Assembly (NCBI RefSeq): GCF_014203895.1
Contig: NZ_JACHJY010000004.1
Coordinates: forward strand, 558,001-622,000
Reading direction: 5' to 3'
DNA: 64,000 nucleotides
Source of the DNA: Streptomyces nymphaeiformis
GTDB lineage: Bacteria > Actinomycetota > Actinomycetes > Streptomycetales > Streptomycetaceae
The notes under the pieces were generated by a model. The model ran no database searches, was not told the origin of the DNA, and saw only the letters and a program-made list of their open reading frames with translations. A program made the translations under genes and the position numbers. Shown piece after piece: positions 51,861 to 59,289 of the stretch (position 1 is its first letter; each line of letters starts with the position of its first letter).

Positions 51861-52981
51861 GAGGCGTTCTCCTTGTCTCCGTGCTGGCAGTAGCTGTGCA
51901 GCGGCGCCTTCGCCTCCTGGTAGTGCTTGGCCAGGGGGCGGCAGACCCGGCAGGTGCCGGACAGGGCGCAGCCCTCGCACCCACCGGTGCGAAGCATGAG
52001 GCGGTCGGCGATGGCGCCGAGCCGGGTGAGGCCGTCGATGCCTTCGGCCATGAGGTCGATCTGGTCGTCGCGGCCGACCTTGCAGATCGAGACCTTGGCG
52101 TGCGGGTCGGCGTGGAAGAAGGTGTGTCCCGCGTTGCAGCCGGCGAACGGCTTGCGCTGCCGCAGGTGGGCGGCGGACTGGGCGAGCAGCGGCTCGCCGC
52201 CGCCGTAGATCGTGGGCGTCATGTTCGTGTACGCGTGGTTCTCGACGTTCCACTCGTCGGCGAGGGCGGCCATCTTGTCGGCTTCGGAGGCGTTGTCCTC
52301 GGTCACCACGACGTTGATCCGCAGCGGCAGGCCCGCCTCACGGGCGGCGTCCATGCCGCGCCGGAACGCCTTCCACGCCCCGCGGCGCTGAGTGAGCGTG
52401 TCGAAGGACTCCTCGCTCGCCCCGTACATGCTGACCACCAGCCGGTAGGGCGGGCAGTCCCGGAAGAGCTTGAGGAGGTCCGGCCGCCAGAGCAGCGAGC
52501 CGTTGGTGGAGATGGTGAGCATCATCCCGGCCTGCCAGGCGTACCGGTAGGCGCCCTGGAAGTGGGGATCCATGGTGGGCTCGCCGCCGGTGATCTGGAG
52601 CCAGAGGACACCGGCCTCGCGCATGATGTCCAGCAGCCGCACCTTGTCCTCCCAGCCGAGGCCGGAGAAGGGCCGCTCGCCGAGGTAGCAGTGCTTGCAG
52701 CCGAAGTTGCAGCCGAGGTTGATCTCCCAGGAGGCCCGGCAGTAGCCGTACGGGGACGGCTCGCGTACCAGCACGGTGCTCTGCGCGGTCTGGCCGCCCA
52801 GGTCCAGACTCCATACGTCGGAGGCGGTCTGCACCGCCCAGGCGGGAAGCGACTCACCGTCGATGGCGGCCTGGCGCAGACCCTCGAAGTGGTCGGCGGA
52901 GATGCGGGCGCCGGCCCTTGCTCCCGGCTTGAGGAGAAGGTGCCCGTCGAGGAACGGGGAGGCGATCAGAGCGTGGGCCAT
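51857..52981 (-). CDS. Radical SAM/SPASM maturase (374 aa)
   Basis: Iron-sulfur enzyme that cleaves S-adenosylmethionine to a radical. The 4Fe-4S cluster motif CxxxCxxC is C91-N-F-G-C95-K-H-C98; the SAM GGE motif is in LQITGGEPTMDP. The C-terminal SPASM region has seven Cys: GCNAGH, SICKVG, the run C-E-G-C-A-L-S-G-T-C-R-V-C and YCQHG, enough for auxiliary clusters, as in sactipeptide/ranthipeptide and quinohaemoprotein maturases. The N-terminal 75 residues may be a peptide-binding domain. ATG 52981 follows AAGGAGG at eight bases. No cognate peptide family was recognised. Confidence 0.92.
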   Translation of the reverse strand: MAHALIASPFLDGHLLLKPGARAGARISADHFEGLRQAAIDGESLPAWAVQTASDVWSLDLGGQTAQSTVLVREPSPYGYCRASWEINLGCNFGCKHCYLGERPFSGLGWEDKVRLLDIMREAGVLWLQITGGEPTMDPHFQGAYRYAWQAGMMLTISTNGSLLWRPDLLKLFRDCPPYRLVVSMYGASEESFDTLTQRRGAWKAFRRGMDAAREAGLPLRINVVVTEDNASEADKMAALADEWNVENHAYTNMTPTIYGGGEPLLAQSAAHLRQRKPFAGCNAGHTFFHADPHAKVSICKVGRDDQIDLMAEGIDGLTRLGAIADRLMLRTGGCEGCALSGTCRVCRPLAKHYQEAKAPLHSYCQHGDKENAS

Positions 52982-53187
52982 CGGTGGCCCTCCTTCCGGA
53001 TCACGGAGCGGGACAGCGAACGGGGCCCCTGGCGGTCGGCTCGGCAGTGGATCTCGCCGAGCCCGTTGCAGGTACCGCAGGTCTTTCCGGACGAGTTGGC
53101 GCCGCTGCCACCGCAGTCCCCGCACTGTTCGTTGCGAGGCGAGCGAGGGAGCCGGGTCTTGTGCGGGCTCGCGATCAGCTGATGCAC
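52966..53187 (-). CDS. Small DnaJ-like zinc-finger protein (73 aa)
   Basis: Two CxxCxGxG-type knuckles (CGDCGGSGANSSGKTCGTCNGL and a last Cys in EIHCRAD), the DnaJ central zinc-finger pattern without a J-domain. A basic tail follows. GTG 53187 has GGAGGAGG just upstream; the end overlaps the radical SAM start by 16 bp and the start overlaps the upstream gene by 13 bp, so it belongs to the operon. It may hold the precursor peptide or the maturase (inference). Confidence 0.8.
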   Translation of the reverse strand: MHQLIASPHKTRLPRSPRNEQCGDCGGSGANSSGKTCGTCNGLGEIHCRADRQGPRSLSRSVIRKEGHRWPTL

Positions 53188-53504
53188 GAGACCTCCTCCA
53201 GGTCGTCTTCCCAGGTGTGCTGCTTGGCGTGGTTGGCGAACAGACAGCAGCCCTCACCGTCGGATCCCGGGGCGGCCACCGGGCAGTCAGGGAGTACGAC
53301 GAGCTGCGTCTCGTCCGTCCCGTGCCAGCGGAGCCACAGCGCGGTCCCGTACGCGCCGGCGTCGGCGAGGAGACCGAAGTGCTCACCTTCGTCGTGCGCG
53401 GACAGCTGGCACTGCACGGCCCTGTCGATGTACGGGGCGGCAGACTTCTCCCGCGCTTCCCGTGCCAGGTCGAGGGGCACCCGGCGCCAGCGCGCGCAAC
53501 GCAT
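53175..53504 (-). CDS. Small Cys/His-rich protein with repeated C-H-H motif (109 aa)
   Basis: Two similar blocks, CQLSAHDEGEHFG and CLFANHAKQHTWE, each C-x4-H-x3/4-H, probably metal-binding. No named family. ATG 53504 forms TGATG with the upstream stop; GTG 53507 would give GTGA. Operon member upstream of the zinc-finger gene. Confidence 0.75.
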   Translation of the reverse strand: MRCARWRRVPLDLAREAREKSAAPYIDRAVQCQLSAHDEGEHFGLLADAGAYGTALWLRWHGTDETQLVVLPDCPVAAPGSDGEGCCLFANHAKQHTWEDDLEEVSCIS

Positions 53505-53704
53505 CACGACACCATCCGGAAGGACGCGACGGCATTCCGGGCCTGCTGCGAGCACCGGGGGCAGACGCACGGCGGGTAGCGGCCCGGGTTCTCCGGGACC
53601 ACCGGGTCCTCGCCCACGCGTACCTCCGTGAGAGGTCCCCACGTCTGGCCGGAGTCGCGGGAGACCCGCAACGTCATCCGTACGTCGTCCTGTCCGTTCG
53701 CCAT
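53504..53704 (-). CDS. Small zinc-ribbon-like protein, first gene of the RiPP-like operon (66 aa)
   Basis: DSGQTWGPLTEV resembles an Asp-box, and PPCVCPRC is a Cys knuckle near the end. ATG 53704 lacks a ribosome-binding site and is 48 bp from the palindromic operator, so the transcript leader is short. Function unknown. Confidence 0.68.
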   Translation of the reverse strand: MANGQDDVRMTLRVSRDSGQTWGPLTEVRVGEDPVVPENPGRYPPCVCPRCSQQARNAVASFRMVS

Positions 53705-53751
53705 GTCAGGAGCATCGCGATTCGCGGGGCCGGTCAGAAAGGCCAAGCGGA

Positions 53752-53768
53752 TTACCCAACTTGGGTAA
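53752..53768. promoter_or_regulatory. Palindromic operator in the divergent promoter region
   Basis: TTACCCA-ACT-TGGGTAA, 7-bp perfect arms, midway between the small-protein operon (minus) and the XRE/TPR regulator (plus). It probably binds that regulator. Confidence 0.65.
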
Positions 53769-53826
53769 CATCACCCTCGGTTGACCAAGTGCAGCGATCC
53801 GTAGTCCTCATGCCGGAGCGTGCCCG

Positions 53827-55173
53827 ATGCCCGAGCCATCTCGCTCGAAGGAACTCCCGGTCAGCCTGCTCACGGACCCAGTGATGATCGAGGCATGCCA
53901 GGCCAGAGACTTCGGCCGCATCTTTCAGCTGGTCAAGGCACGAGCAGGCATCTATCCGTCGATGATTGCGCGCCGCTGCGACTTGACCCCGAGCCGCGTG
54001 GGCGAGGTGATCGCCGGACGGCGGCAGTTGCTGCACATGGACGTGATCGAACGGATCTCGGACGGACTGCGCATCCCCGGGCACATGCTCGGCCTTGCCC
54101 GTCGTTCCTGGGAGACGCCGCCCAGCCTGACGGCCATGCCCCGCGAACCGGCCGAGGTACCGGCCTCAGCCGTCGAGTCGCTGGCCGCCGGACTACCGGG
54201 GGCGGACGTCGACAGCATCCTCGCCCTGGCGGCCGAGCGCGATCTCAGCCCGTCGACGCTGGACGCATTGCACTCGTCGATCGCGGACTACTGGCGCCGG
54301 GACGACGAGCACGGCGGCGAGACCTTACGGCCGGCGGTCGTCGGCCAGCTCCGCTACGTCGTCGATCTCCTCAAGGAGCAGCGGCCGGCTCCTCTGCGGG
54401 ACGGTCTGCACAGCATTGCGGCCGAGCTGGCCCGGCTCACCGGATGGACTTACTTCGACGCCCGCCAGTACAACCAGGCACGTGCCTACTTCACCGAATC
54501 CCTCGGCTTGGCCAAGGCCATCGACGACCGCCAGTTCATGGCCAACGTCCTCGCCTGCATGAGCCTCCAGGCCACCTACCAGGATAAGCCCGGCGACGCC
54601 CTCGCACTCGTCACGGCCGCCCAGGACCAGGCCCGAACGGCCGCGGGGACGACACCGCGCGTGCTGGCCATGCTCGCGATGCGCGAAGCCTTCGCCCACG
54701 CCACCCTCGGCAACCATGGCGCGACCCACACCGCGATCTCGGAAGCCCACACCCAGTTCGGCCGGATCAGCACCGGCGATCCGGATCCGGCCTGGGTCGC
54801 CTATTTCGACGAGCCGAAGTTGATCGTGGACACCGGCATCGCGCACGGCCGTTTGGGCGAAGCCGCCCTGGCCGAGCCCCTCATCGCGGATGCTCTTCGT
54901 CGAGAACATCAGTCGAACCACCGAGGCCGGGCCTTCCATGCCTTCTGGCTCGCCCGCACCCAGCTCCAGCGCGGCAAACTCGACGAGGCGTGCCACACCG
55001 CCATGGATGCTCTGGCCCCGGCGGCGGCCGTCAGCTCGCAACGAGTCGCCGGCCACCTTCGGGAGTTCTACGAGCAGCTGGAGCCCTTCCGTCGGGAACC
55101 GGCCGCGGTGGCGTTCGAGTCCCGGCTCCGGGAAGTGCTGCCCCGTCAGGTCAGCGGATCGCCTCGTCCATGA
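53827..55173 (+). CDS. XRE-type HTH/TPR transcriptional regulator with TTA codon (448 aa)
   Basis: N-terminal HTH (IFQLVKARAGIYPSMIARRC; LTPSRVGEVIAGRRQLLHMD) followed by about 330 residues of TPR-like helices, typical of Streptomyces cluster-situated or signal-peptide-dependent regulators. ATG 53827 has GGAG eight bases upstream. Leu167 is encoded by TTA (54325-54327), the bldA-dependent codon that links expression to development. Divergent from the RiPP-like operon and adjacent to its operator; it is the obvious pathway regulator. Its 3' end overlaps the NUDIX gene tail-to-tail by 23 bp. Confidence 0.88.
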   Translation: MPEPSRSKELPVSLLTDPVMIEACQARDFGRIFQLVKARAGIYPSMIARRCDLTPSRVGEVIAGRRQLLHMDVIERISDGLRIPGHMLGLARRSWETPPSLTAMPREPAEVPASAVESLAAGLPGADVDSILALAAERDLSPSTLDALHSSIADYWRRDDEHGGETLRPAVVGQLRYVVDLLKEQRPAPLRDGLHSIAAELARLTGWTYFDARQYNQARAYFTESLGLAKAIDDRQFMANVLACMSLQATYQDKPGDALALVTAAQDQARTAAGTTPRVLAMLAMREAFAHATLGNHGATHTAISEAHTQFGRISTGDPDPAWVAYFDEPKLIVDTGIAHGRLGEAALAEPLIADALRREHQSNHRGRAFHAFWLARTQLQRGKLDEACHTAMDALAPAAAVSSQRVAGHLREFYEQLEPFRREPAAVAFESRLREVLPRQVSGSPRP

Positions 55174-55684
55174 GCACGTAGAGCAGCCCGACCAGGGAAC
55201 CGCTGCTGACGATCTCGCGCCGGTCGATCATGCCCCGCACGTCGGCCAGCGGGATCCACTCGATCCGGTCCGACTCGTTCTTCTCGGTCGGCGGACCCTC
55301 GTACGTCGCCCCGTCGGCCCGGAAGACGTGGTGCTGGGAGTCGGTGATGCCGTTGGCCGGCTCGGCGTAGATCAGCGGCTTGACCGGGCCGGGGCGCCAG
55401 CCGGTCTCCTCCAGTACCTCACGGGCCGCAGCATCGGCCGGCGTCTCGCCCTCCTCGACCAGGCCCATGGGTAGCTCCCACGCCCAGGCATCCGTGATGA
55501 AGCGGTGCCGCCACATCATCAGGACCTCGCGCCGCTCGTTGACCACGGCGGCCACGGCCAGGTGCCGCAGCTTGACGACGTGGTGCTCCCAGCGGTTCCC
55601 GTCCGGCGTCTCGACGTCGGTGAGCCACAGGTTCACCCAGCTGTTCTCGTAGATCGGACGTTCCCCGTGGATCTTCCACTGCAT
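55151..55684 (-). CDS. NUDIX hydrolase, possibly Pif-like (177 aa)
   Basis: Hydrolase of nucleoside diphosphate derivatives. The full Nudix box GLVEEGETPADAAAREVLEETG is present (G-x5-E-x7-R-E-x-x-E-E-x-G; here quoted by positions about 75-97). The upstream strand LAVAAVVNERREVLMMW and the context resemble ADP-ribose pyrophosphatases. In pSAM2 the immunity factor Pif, which blocks redundant transfer, also has a Nudix motif, so this may be the element's entry-exclusion gene. ATG 55684. Confidence 0.88.
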   Translation of the reverse strand: MQWKIHGERPIYENSWVNLWLTDVETPDGNRWEHHVVKLRHLAVAAVVNERREVLMMWRHRFITDAWAWELPMGLVEEGETPADAAAREVLEETGWRPGPVKPLIYAEPANGITDSQHHVFRADGATYEGPPTEKNESDRIEWIPLADVRGMIDRREIVSSGSLVGLLYVLMDEAIR

Positions 55685-55852
55685 CGCTACGGCCCCTCTC
55701 GATCGACCTCAAGCATCGCAGAGCAGGCGGGGCCCTGTGACTGTCATCTGGCAGTCAACGGGGCCGATTTGCTGCCTAATATGGTTACTCTCTGGGCCGA
55801 GGGGCTGAATCGGTTCGACACCGGCCTGGGCTTGGCGGACATCCTCGGAGCA

Positions 55853-56944
55853 TCAGGCGAAACGTGGTCTGACCCTTGGGATCTCCTTCAAGAGAGATTC
55901 GAAGGGCAAGTCGAATTCTGGAACTGCTCGCCGCATGTTCGCGTGGCCGATGGCCGAGCCTATTGCAGTGTTGAGATAGCCCGGGATGCCCAAAGCGTTA
56001 CATAGGTCAAGGCTATTGGCTAGCTCTGCCGACTCGGCGGAGAGAATTTTTTCGATCTCGTGTTCCGTGAGAACTGGTCCCATGAGTGCACGCATCGCTG
56101 TCTCTTCGAGGTCTTGCATTCCGTGGACTTCGAGGAGATTTAGGAGGTCTACCCTAGTGATGGCGTTTACCGAGTAACGGTACTCGTCTGGTTCTTTCAA
56201 TTTAGCGATAGGGGTGCCTATCAAAAGGTGGGCATCGATCATCTCCTTGTTCGTGAATCCCCGATTAAAGAGCCCGGGAAGGTTCATTCCGGTGTACTTG
56301 CCCAGCGTCAGAGTTCCCATGGTAGGGATGAGGCAACCCAAGCCTGCAAGGTAATCCAGATCCGATGGCATGATTGACGCGATGCCGTCGGTGAATGGTC
56401 TCAGCATCCCAGCGATTGCTGATGCGACTTCGTTGACGCTGCTCACCTGTGCTGGCGTGATTTGCTTCATCAGGAGATTGCAAGAGAGAAGAGCTAGGTG
56501 CGGCCCAGAAAGGCTCTCCGCCAGTTCTACCGCCTTGGAGATGGCTAGTTGCGCGGTGCTTCTCTGTTGGCTATATTTCAGTCGCTCTGAAAGCAGCTCG
56601 ATCAAAACATCGCCAAGTTCAGGATCCCCGCTTTTGGCATAACCTGACTGGGCGGAGAACAGCGCAGACTGTATTCCAGGGTCATTTAGTTGACCAAGGG
56701 GAGGATCGTCCCAGCCGTAGATCCCTTCAATGAAGTGATCGGTGAACTCTCCCGCACGAAGTTGGGCAGTTCTCCAAGCCTCATTGGCGAGCCTGGTGAA
56801 GTTCTTTTCAAACACCTCCATGGCTGTTTCCCTTGCGATGTCCTTCGCGTCCCGATATCCAATCCCGAGATGGATCCCCCCGCCAGCCTGAAAGTTGATC
56901 GATTTATCTCCGCTTGATTGCCGCTGAGTGAGCCACTTCCTCAT
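55853..56944 (-). CDS. Hypothetical protein with N-Q-A-G motif, lower-GC cargo (363 aa)
   Basis: N-terminal KSINFQAGGGIHLGIGYRDA, then a long helical domain with a hydrophobic central part (PHLALLSCNLLM; LAGLGCLIPTMGTLTLGKYT). The start resembles LPO_1073/Vpar_1526-type proteins of unknown function (from memory). ATG 56944 forms TGATG with the upstream gene (GTG 56947 gives GTGA). The base composition is visibly less GC-rich than the element backbone, indicating recent acquisition. The N-x-Q-A-G motif is shared with the upstream coupled gene. Confidence 0.78.
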   Translation of the reverse strand: MRKWLTQRQSSGDKSINFQAGGGIHLGIGYRDAKDIARETAMEVFEKNFTRLANEAWRTAQLRAGEFTDHFIEGIYGWDDPPLGQLNDPGIQSALFSAQSGYAKSGDPELGDVLIELLSERLKYSQQRSTAQLAISKAVELAESLSGPHLALLSCNLLMKQITPAQVSSVNEVASAIAGMLRPFTDGIASIMPSDLDYLAGLGCLIPTMGTLTLGKYTGMNLPGLFNRGFTNKEMIDAHLLIGTPIAKLKEPDEYRYSVNAITRVDLLNLLEVHGMQDLEETAMRALMGPVLTEHEIEKILSAESAELANSLDLCNALGIPGYLNTAIGSAIGHANMRRAVPEFDLPFESLLKEIPRVRPRFA

Positions 56945-57240
56945 CACGGACTGCCAAATCTATTGTCATTGCCGATCGTAAGGTCGGACCCGGCTTGGAT
57001 GTTTACGGAACTCGCACCGCTTTGCTGCGACTGTCGAGTGGGGCCGCTCTGCGCATTAATTCCACGCGCACTGAATAGCTGGTGAAATCCTATGGCAGCG
57101 GCAATAAGGCCGAAGATGGCGCCGACTACGCTGCCTAGCATCGAGGCTTTTTCGAACCCGAGCCACACGCTGAGGCCGATGATTCCGATACCGATAATGG
57201 CAGTTCCGCCCCAAAGCATCCGCCGTTGAGTGATCGTCAT
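56944..57240 (-). CDS. Two-helix membrane protein with N-Q-A-G motif (98 aa)
   Basis: Two transmembrane helices (LWGGTAIIGIGIIGLSVWLG; SMLGSVVGAIFGLIAAAIGF) and a soluble tail S-V-N-I-Q-A-G-S-D-L-T-I-G-N-D-N. ATG 57240 has GGAG nine bases upstream. It is the first gene of a two-gene operon with 55853-56944. The shared motif suggests that the two proteins interact, perhaps as a membrane-tethered effector pair (inference). Confidence 0.75.
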   Translation of the reverse strand: MTITQRRMLWGGTAIIGIGIIGLSVWLGFEKASMLGSVVGAIFGLIAAAIGFHQLFSARGINAQSGPTRQSQQSGASSVNIQAGSDLTIGNDNRFGSP

Positions 57241-57548
57241 GCTTCAAGTCTCCATGTGCTCCCGTGGTTTGTCAGCTGTTTGATGGAAGAGGTGGGCTCG
57301 GCTGGCACTCAGCGTCGGTCCTTCTTGGGTTACCCCAAGTCGGTGAGGTGCTTGCATGCGACGACCAAGTCGACTGGGGCCCGTGGCTTTGGGGACTAGA
57401 GAGGGTTTCACGGCGTGCCGGCCCTGTGGCGGGGAAGGCGGCCAGTGTGCTTGAGAGGTCGTCCGCCATATTCGCAGATGGGGGAACCTCCGAGGCCAAC
57501 TTTCAGAAGGGCGCACCTTGAGCGCCGTCTACCTGTAATAATGCGCAA
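57241..57548. promoter_or_regulatory. Divergent intergenic region, no gene recognised
   Basis: About 300 bp between the two-gene operon and the PIN gene. No strong promoter or palindrome was recognised, and the short frames in it have atypical codon use. Confidence 0.4.
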
Positions 57549-58703
57549 ATGAATTCTTCGGCAGCGGTAGAGTTGAGCCCTGGCTCTCTTCGAGCGATCG
57601 TTCTTGATGCGAATGCTTTCGGTAAGGGGCTACCCAACCTAGATCTTCTGCACCGATTGGCTGATCTGGCTACCCGTGTTGGCATTGAGACGTGGGTGCC
57701 TGAGCCTGTGGCATGGGAGTGGGCTGAACATCTGTCCCGAGAGGTTGAGGCTTTTCGTGTGACAGTCCCTTCTATATTTCGCACCATGCAGAAAGGGCGC
57801 CTTAAAGCAAAAATGCCAACTTTGCCCCCGGGGGGTGGCGAGGGGATTTCTCAGGAGTTCCTTGGGAATCTTGCTGCTGTTCCAGGCATCACTCTCGTCA
57901 AACTCACTGGTGACTCAGCGATCGAAGGGCTGCGTGATCAGATACTTCAAACTGGGCCGGGACGCCGCAAGGATGGAGTCAAGACCGGCGCGTCTGATTC
58001 TGCTTGGTTGAGGGACGTTCTGCGCAAGGCCGGGGGAAACTTTGAGAGCGTTGTCCTCCTCAGCAGCGATCGGGATGTTGTGGCGGCATGCAGAGAGCTG
58101 CGCGTGAATCCACCGCGCATGCTGAACATTCATGACCTAAATAAGACCCTCTTTCGGTTCGTGAGTGGACCTGAAGGGTTGTCTCGTAGGATTGCGCTGC
58201 ACTTTACCAAATTGATCTCCGACCTGCGGGCGAACACCTATGACGGCTGGGTGGAGCCAGATATTGATCTCGGTCATTTCGATGCGGATCCGAGCTTCCT
58301 TTTGGAAGACCTCCAAGGGGCTCAATTCCAGGTTCACGGTGTCACGCTCCGCCATCTGCACGAGGTTCTTAGTGTGACGGATATCGGAACCGCATCTGAT
58401 CTCGACGAAGAGTGTGGTGAAGGCGAATCCGGAGTGCTTAGAGATCTCACCCTGGATGCAGTTGTTGAATTTCGTGCAGATGTTGATGTTTCCATCTATG
58501 ATATTGACGCCGATGGTGAGATTCAGATGGATGTCCACTCGCTCTACGATGTGAGAATTATTGCTTCCCTTCTTATTGAAATCTCGAAGGGGGTAATTAG
58601 CTACTGCACCCCGCTAGCGAACTCTCGTATCGAAGCCCTAGAGAAGCCTCAACGGCTGGAGCCATCGCTGACACCATGGCCGGCGGGCCCCGTGTTCAAG
58701 TGA
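57549..58703 (+). CDS. PIN-domain protein, lower-GC cargo (384 aa)
   Basis: PIN-like nuclease fold in the first 200 residues: IVLDANAFGKG (first Asp), E in VPEPVAWEWAEH, GASDSAWLRDVL (Asp) and LLSSDRDVVAACREL (Asp), the four acidic positions of PIN RNases (DUF4935-like). The C-terminal half is an acidic beta-rich domain. No antitoxin is adjacent, unlike VapC. ATG 57549 has no clear ribosome-binding site. It ends 42 bp before the arm-type site at the right end of the element. Confidence 0.8.
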   Translation: MNSSAAVELSPGSLRAIVLDANAFGKGLPNLDLLHRLADLATRVGIETWVPEPVAWEWAEHLSREVEAFRVTVPSIFRTMQKGRLKAKMPTLPPGGGEGISQEFLGNLAAVPGITLVKLTGDSAIEGLRDQILQTGPGRRKDGVKTGASDSAWLRDVLRKAGGNFESVVLLSSDRDVVAACRELRVNPPRMLNIHDLNKTLFRFVSGPEGLSRRIALHFTKLISDLRANTYDGWVEPDIDLGHFDADPSFLLEDLQGAQFQVHGVTLRHLHEVLSVTDIGTASDLDEECGEGESGVLRDLTLDAVVEFRADVDVSIYDIDADGEIQMDVHSLYDVRIIASLLIEISKGVISYCTPLANSRIEALEKPQRLEPSLTPWPAGPVFK

Positions 58704-58744
58704 CACGTACCCGGTTGTTCCTTGTTGGCGTAGCGCTGGAGCCG

Positions 58745-58765
58745 GTGGACCAGGTGTGGACCACG
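58745..58765. repeat. Putative Int arm-type site, right
   Basis: Matches 40428-40448 at 20 of 21 bases, including both TGGACCA copies; 71 bp from the right core repeat. Confidence 0.6.
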
Positions 58766-58836
58766 TTGGAGAGCACCCGGGCAAGGAAGAGGGAAAAAGC
58801 CAGTTCAGGCGAGTGAAGTTGTCCGTACTACAACCC

Positions 58837-58893
58837 TCTTGAAAACCGTCGAGGCAGCGATGTCTCCGTGGGTTCAAATCCCACACCCACCGC
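58837..58893 (+). repeat. attR (right attachment repeat, tRNA-Ser 3' remnant)
   Basis: Copy of 40261-40317 with two substitutions. It lacks the 5' half of the tRNA and is not a functional tRNA gene. Confidence 0.95.
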
Positions 58894-58900
58894 GCACGCC

Positions 58901-58937
58901 GAAGGCCCCTGACCGACATCGTCGGCCGGGGGCCTTC
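58901..58937 (+). terminator. Original tRNA-Ser terminator, displaced by the AICE
   Basis: GAAGGCCCC/GGGGCCTTC 9-bp stem 8 bp after attR. Before integration it would have followed the tRNA directly. Confidence 0.8.
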
Positions 58938-59018
58938 GCCTTGGGCGGTGCCTCCGGATGCGGTTTCGGTGGGGGCCCCTGATGCTGAAGGGGCTGGAAC
59001 ACCGCTAGGAGGACCAGG

Positions 59019-59213
59019 ATGTCTGTGCTGGACAAGCTCAAGGGAATGCTGAAGGGCCACGAGGACCAGGCCGCCCAAGGCATCGACAAGGCCGGTGACT
59101 TCGTCGACGGGAAGACGCAGGGCAAGTACGAGAGCCAGGTCGACACCGCCCAGGAGAAGCTCAAGGAGCAGCTGGGAGACGAGGGCCGGGGGCAGGACTC
59201 CCCGCCCCGGTAG
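59019..59213 (+). CDS. MT0933-like antitoxin-family small protein (64 aa)
   Basis: Highly charged, helical protein (MSVLDKLKGMLKGHEDQAAQ; GIDKAGDFVDGKTQGKYESQ) of the family named after a putative mycobacterial antitoxin (MT0933/Rv0909); also CsbD-like in composition. Excellent AGGAGG upstream of ATG 59019. No toxin gene adjoins, so the antitoxin name should be treated with caution. Confidence 0.88.
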   Translation: MSVLDKLKGMLKGHEDQAAQGIDKAGDFVDGKTQGKYESQVDTAQEKLKEQLGDEGRGQDSPPR

Positions 59214-59228
59214 TGGTGTACCGGTGGT

Positions 59229-59263
59229 GAGGGGTGTCCCGGAGTCGCTCCGGGACACCCCTC
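59229..59263. terminator. Hairpin terminator
   Basis: GAGGGGTGTCCCGGAG/CTCCGGGACACCCCTC 16-bp perfect stem with a TCG loop, between convergent genes. Confidence 0.9.
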
Positions 59264-59289
59264 GCGCCGGTTGAGGGGCTCGGGCGGGT

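Larger units (their letters stand above)
40261..58893. mobile_element. Actinomycete integrative and conjugative element (AICE), 18.6 kb
   Basis: Bounded by 57-bp direct repeats of the tRNA-Ser 3' end. It contains all AICE hallmarks: a tyrosine integrase next to the tRNA, a small Xis, a RepSA-like rolling-circle initiator, an SpdB-like DUF2637 membrane protein, an FtsK/TraB-type translocase, a GntR (KorSA-like) repressor and a Pif-like NUDIX protein. The distance between equivalent repeat positions predicts an 18,576-bp excised circle. Integrity of int, xis, rep and tra suggests it is still functional. Cargo: a radical-SAM RiPP-like cluster and a lower-GC possible defence region. Confidence 0.95.

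Noticed and set aside
58837..58893. Second tRNA-Ser
   Set aside because: Only the 3' half is present; there is no acceptor 5' strand or D-arm. It is the attR repeat.
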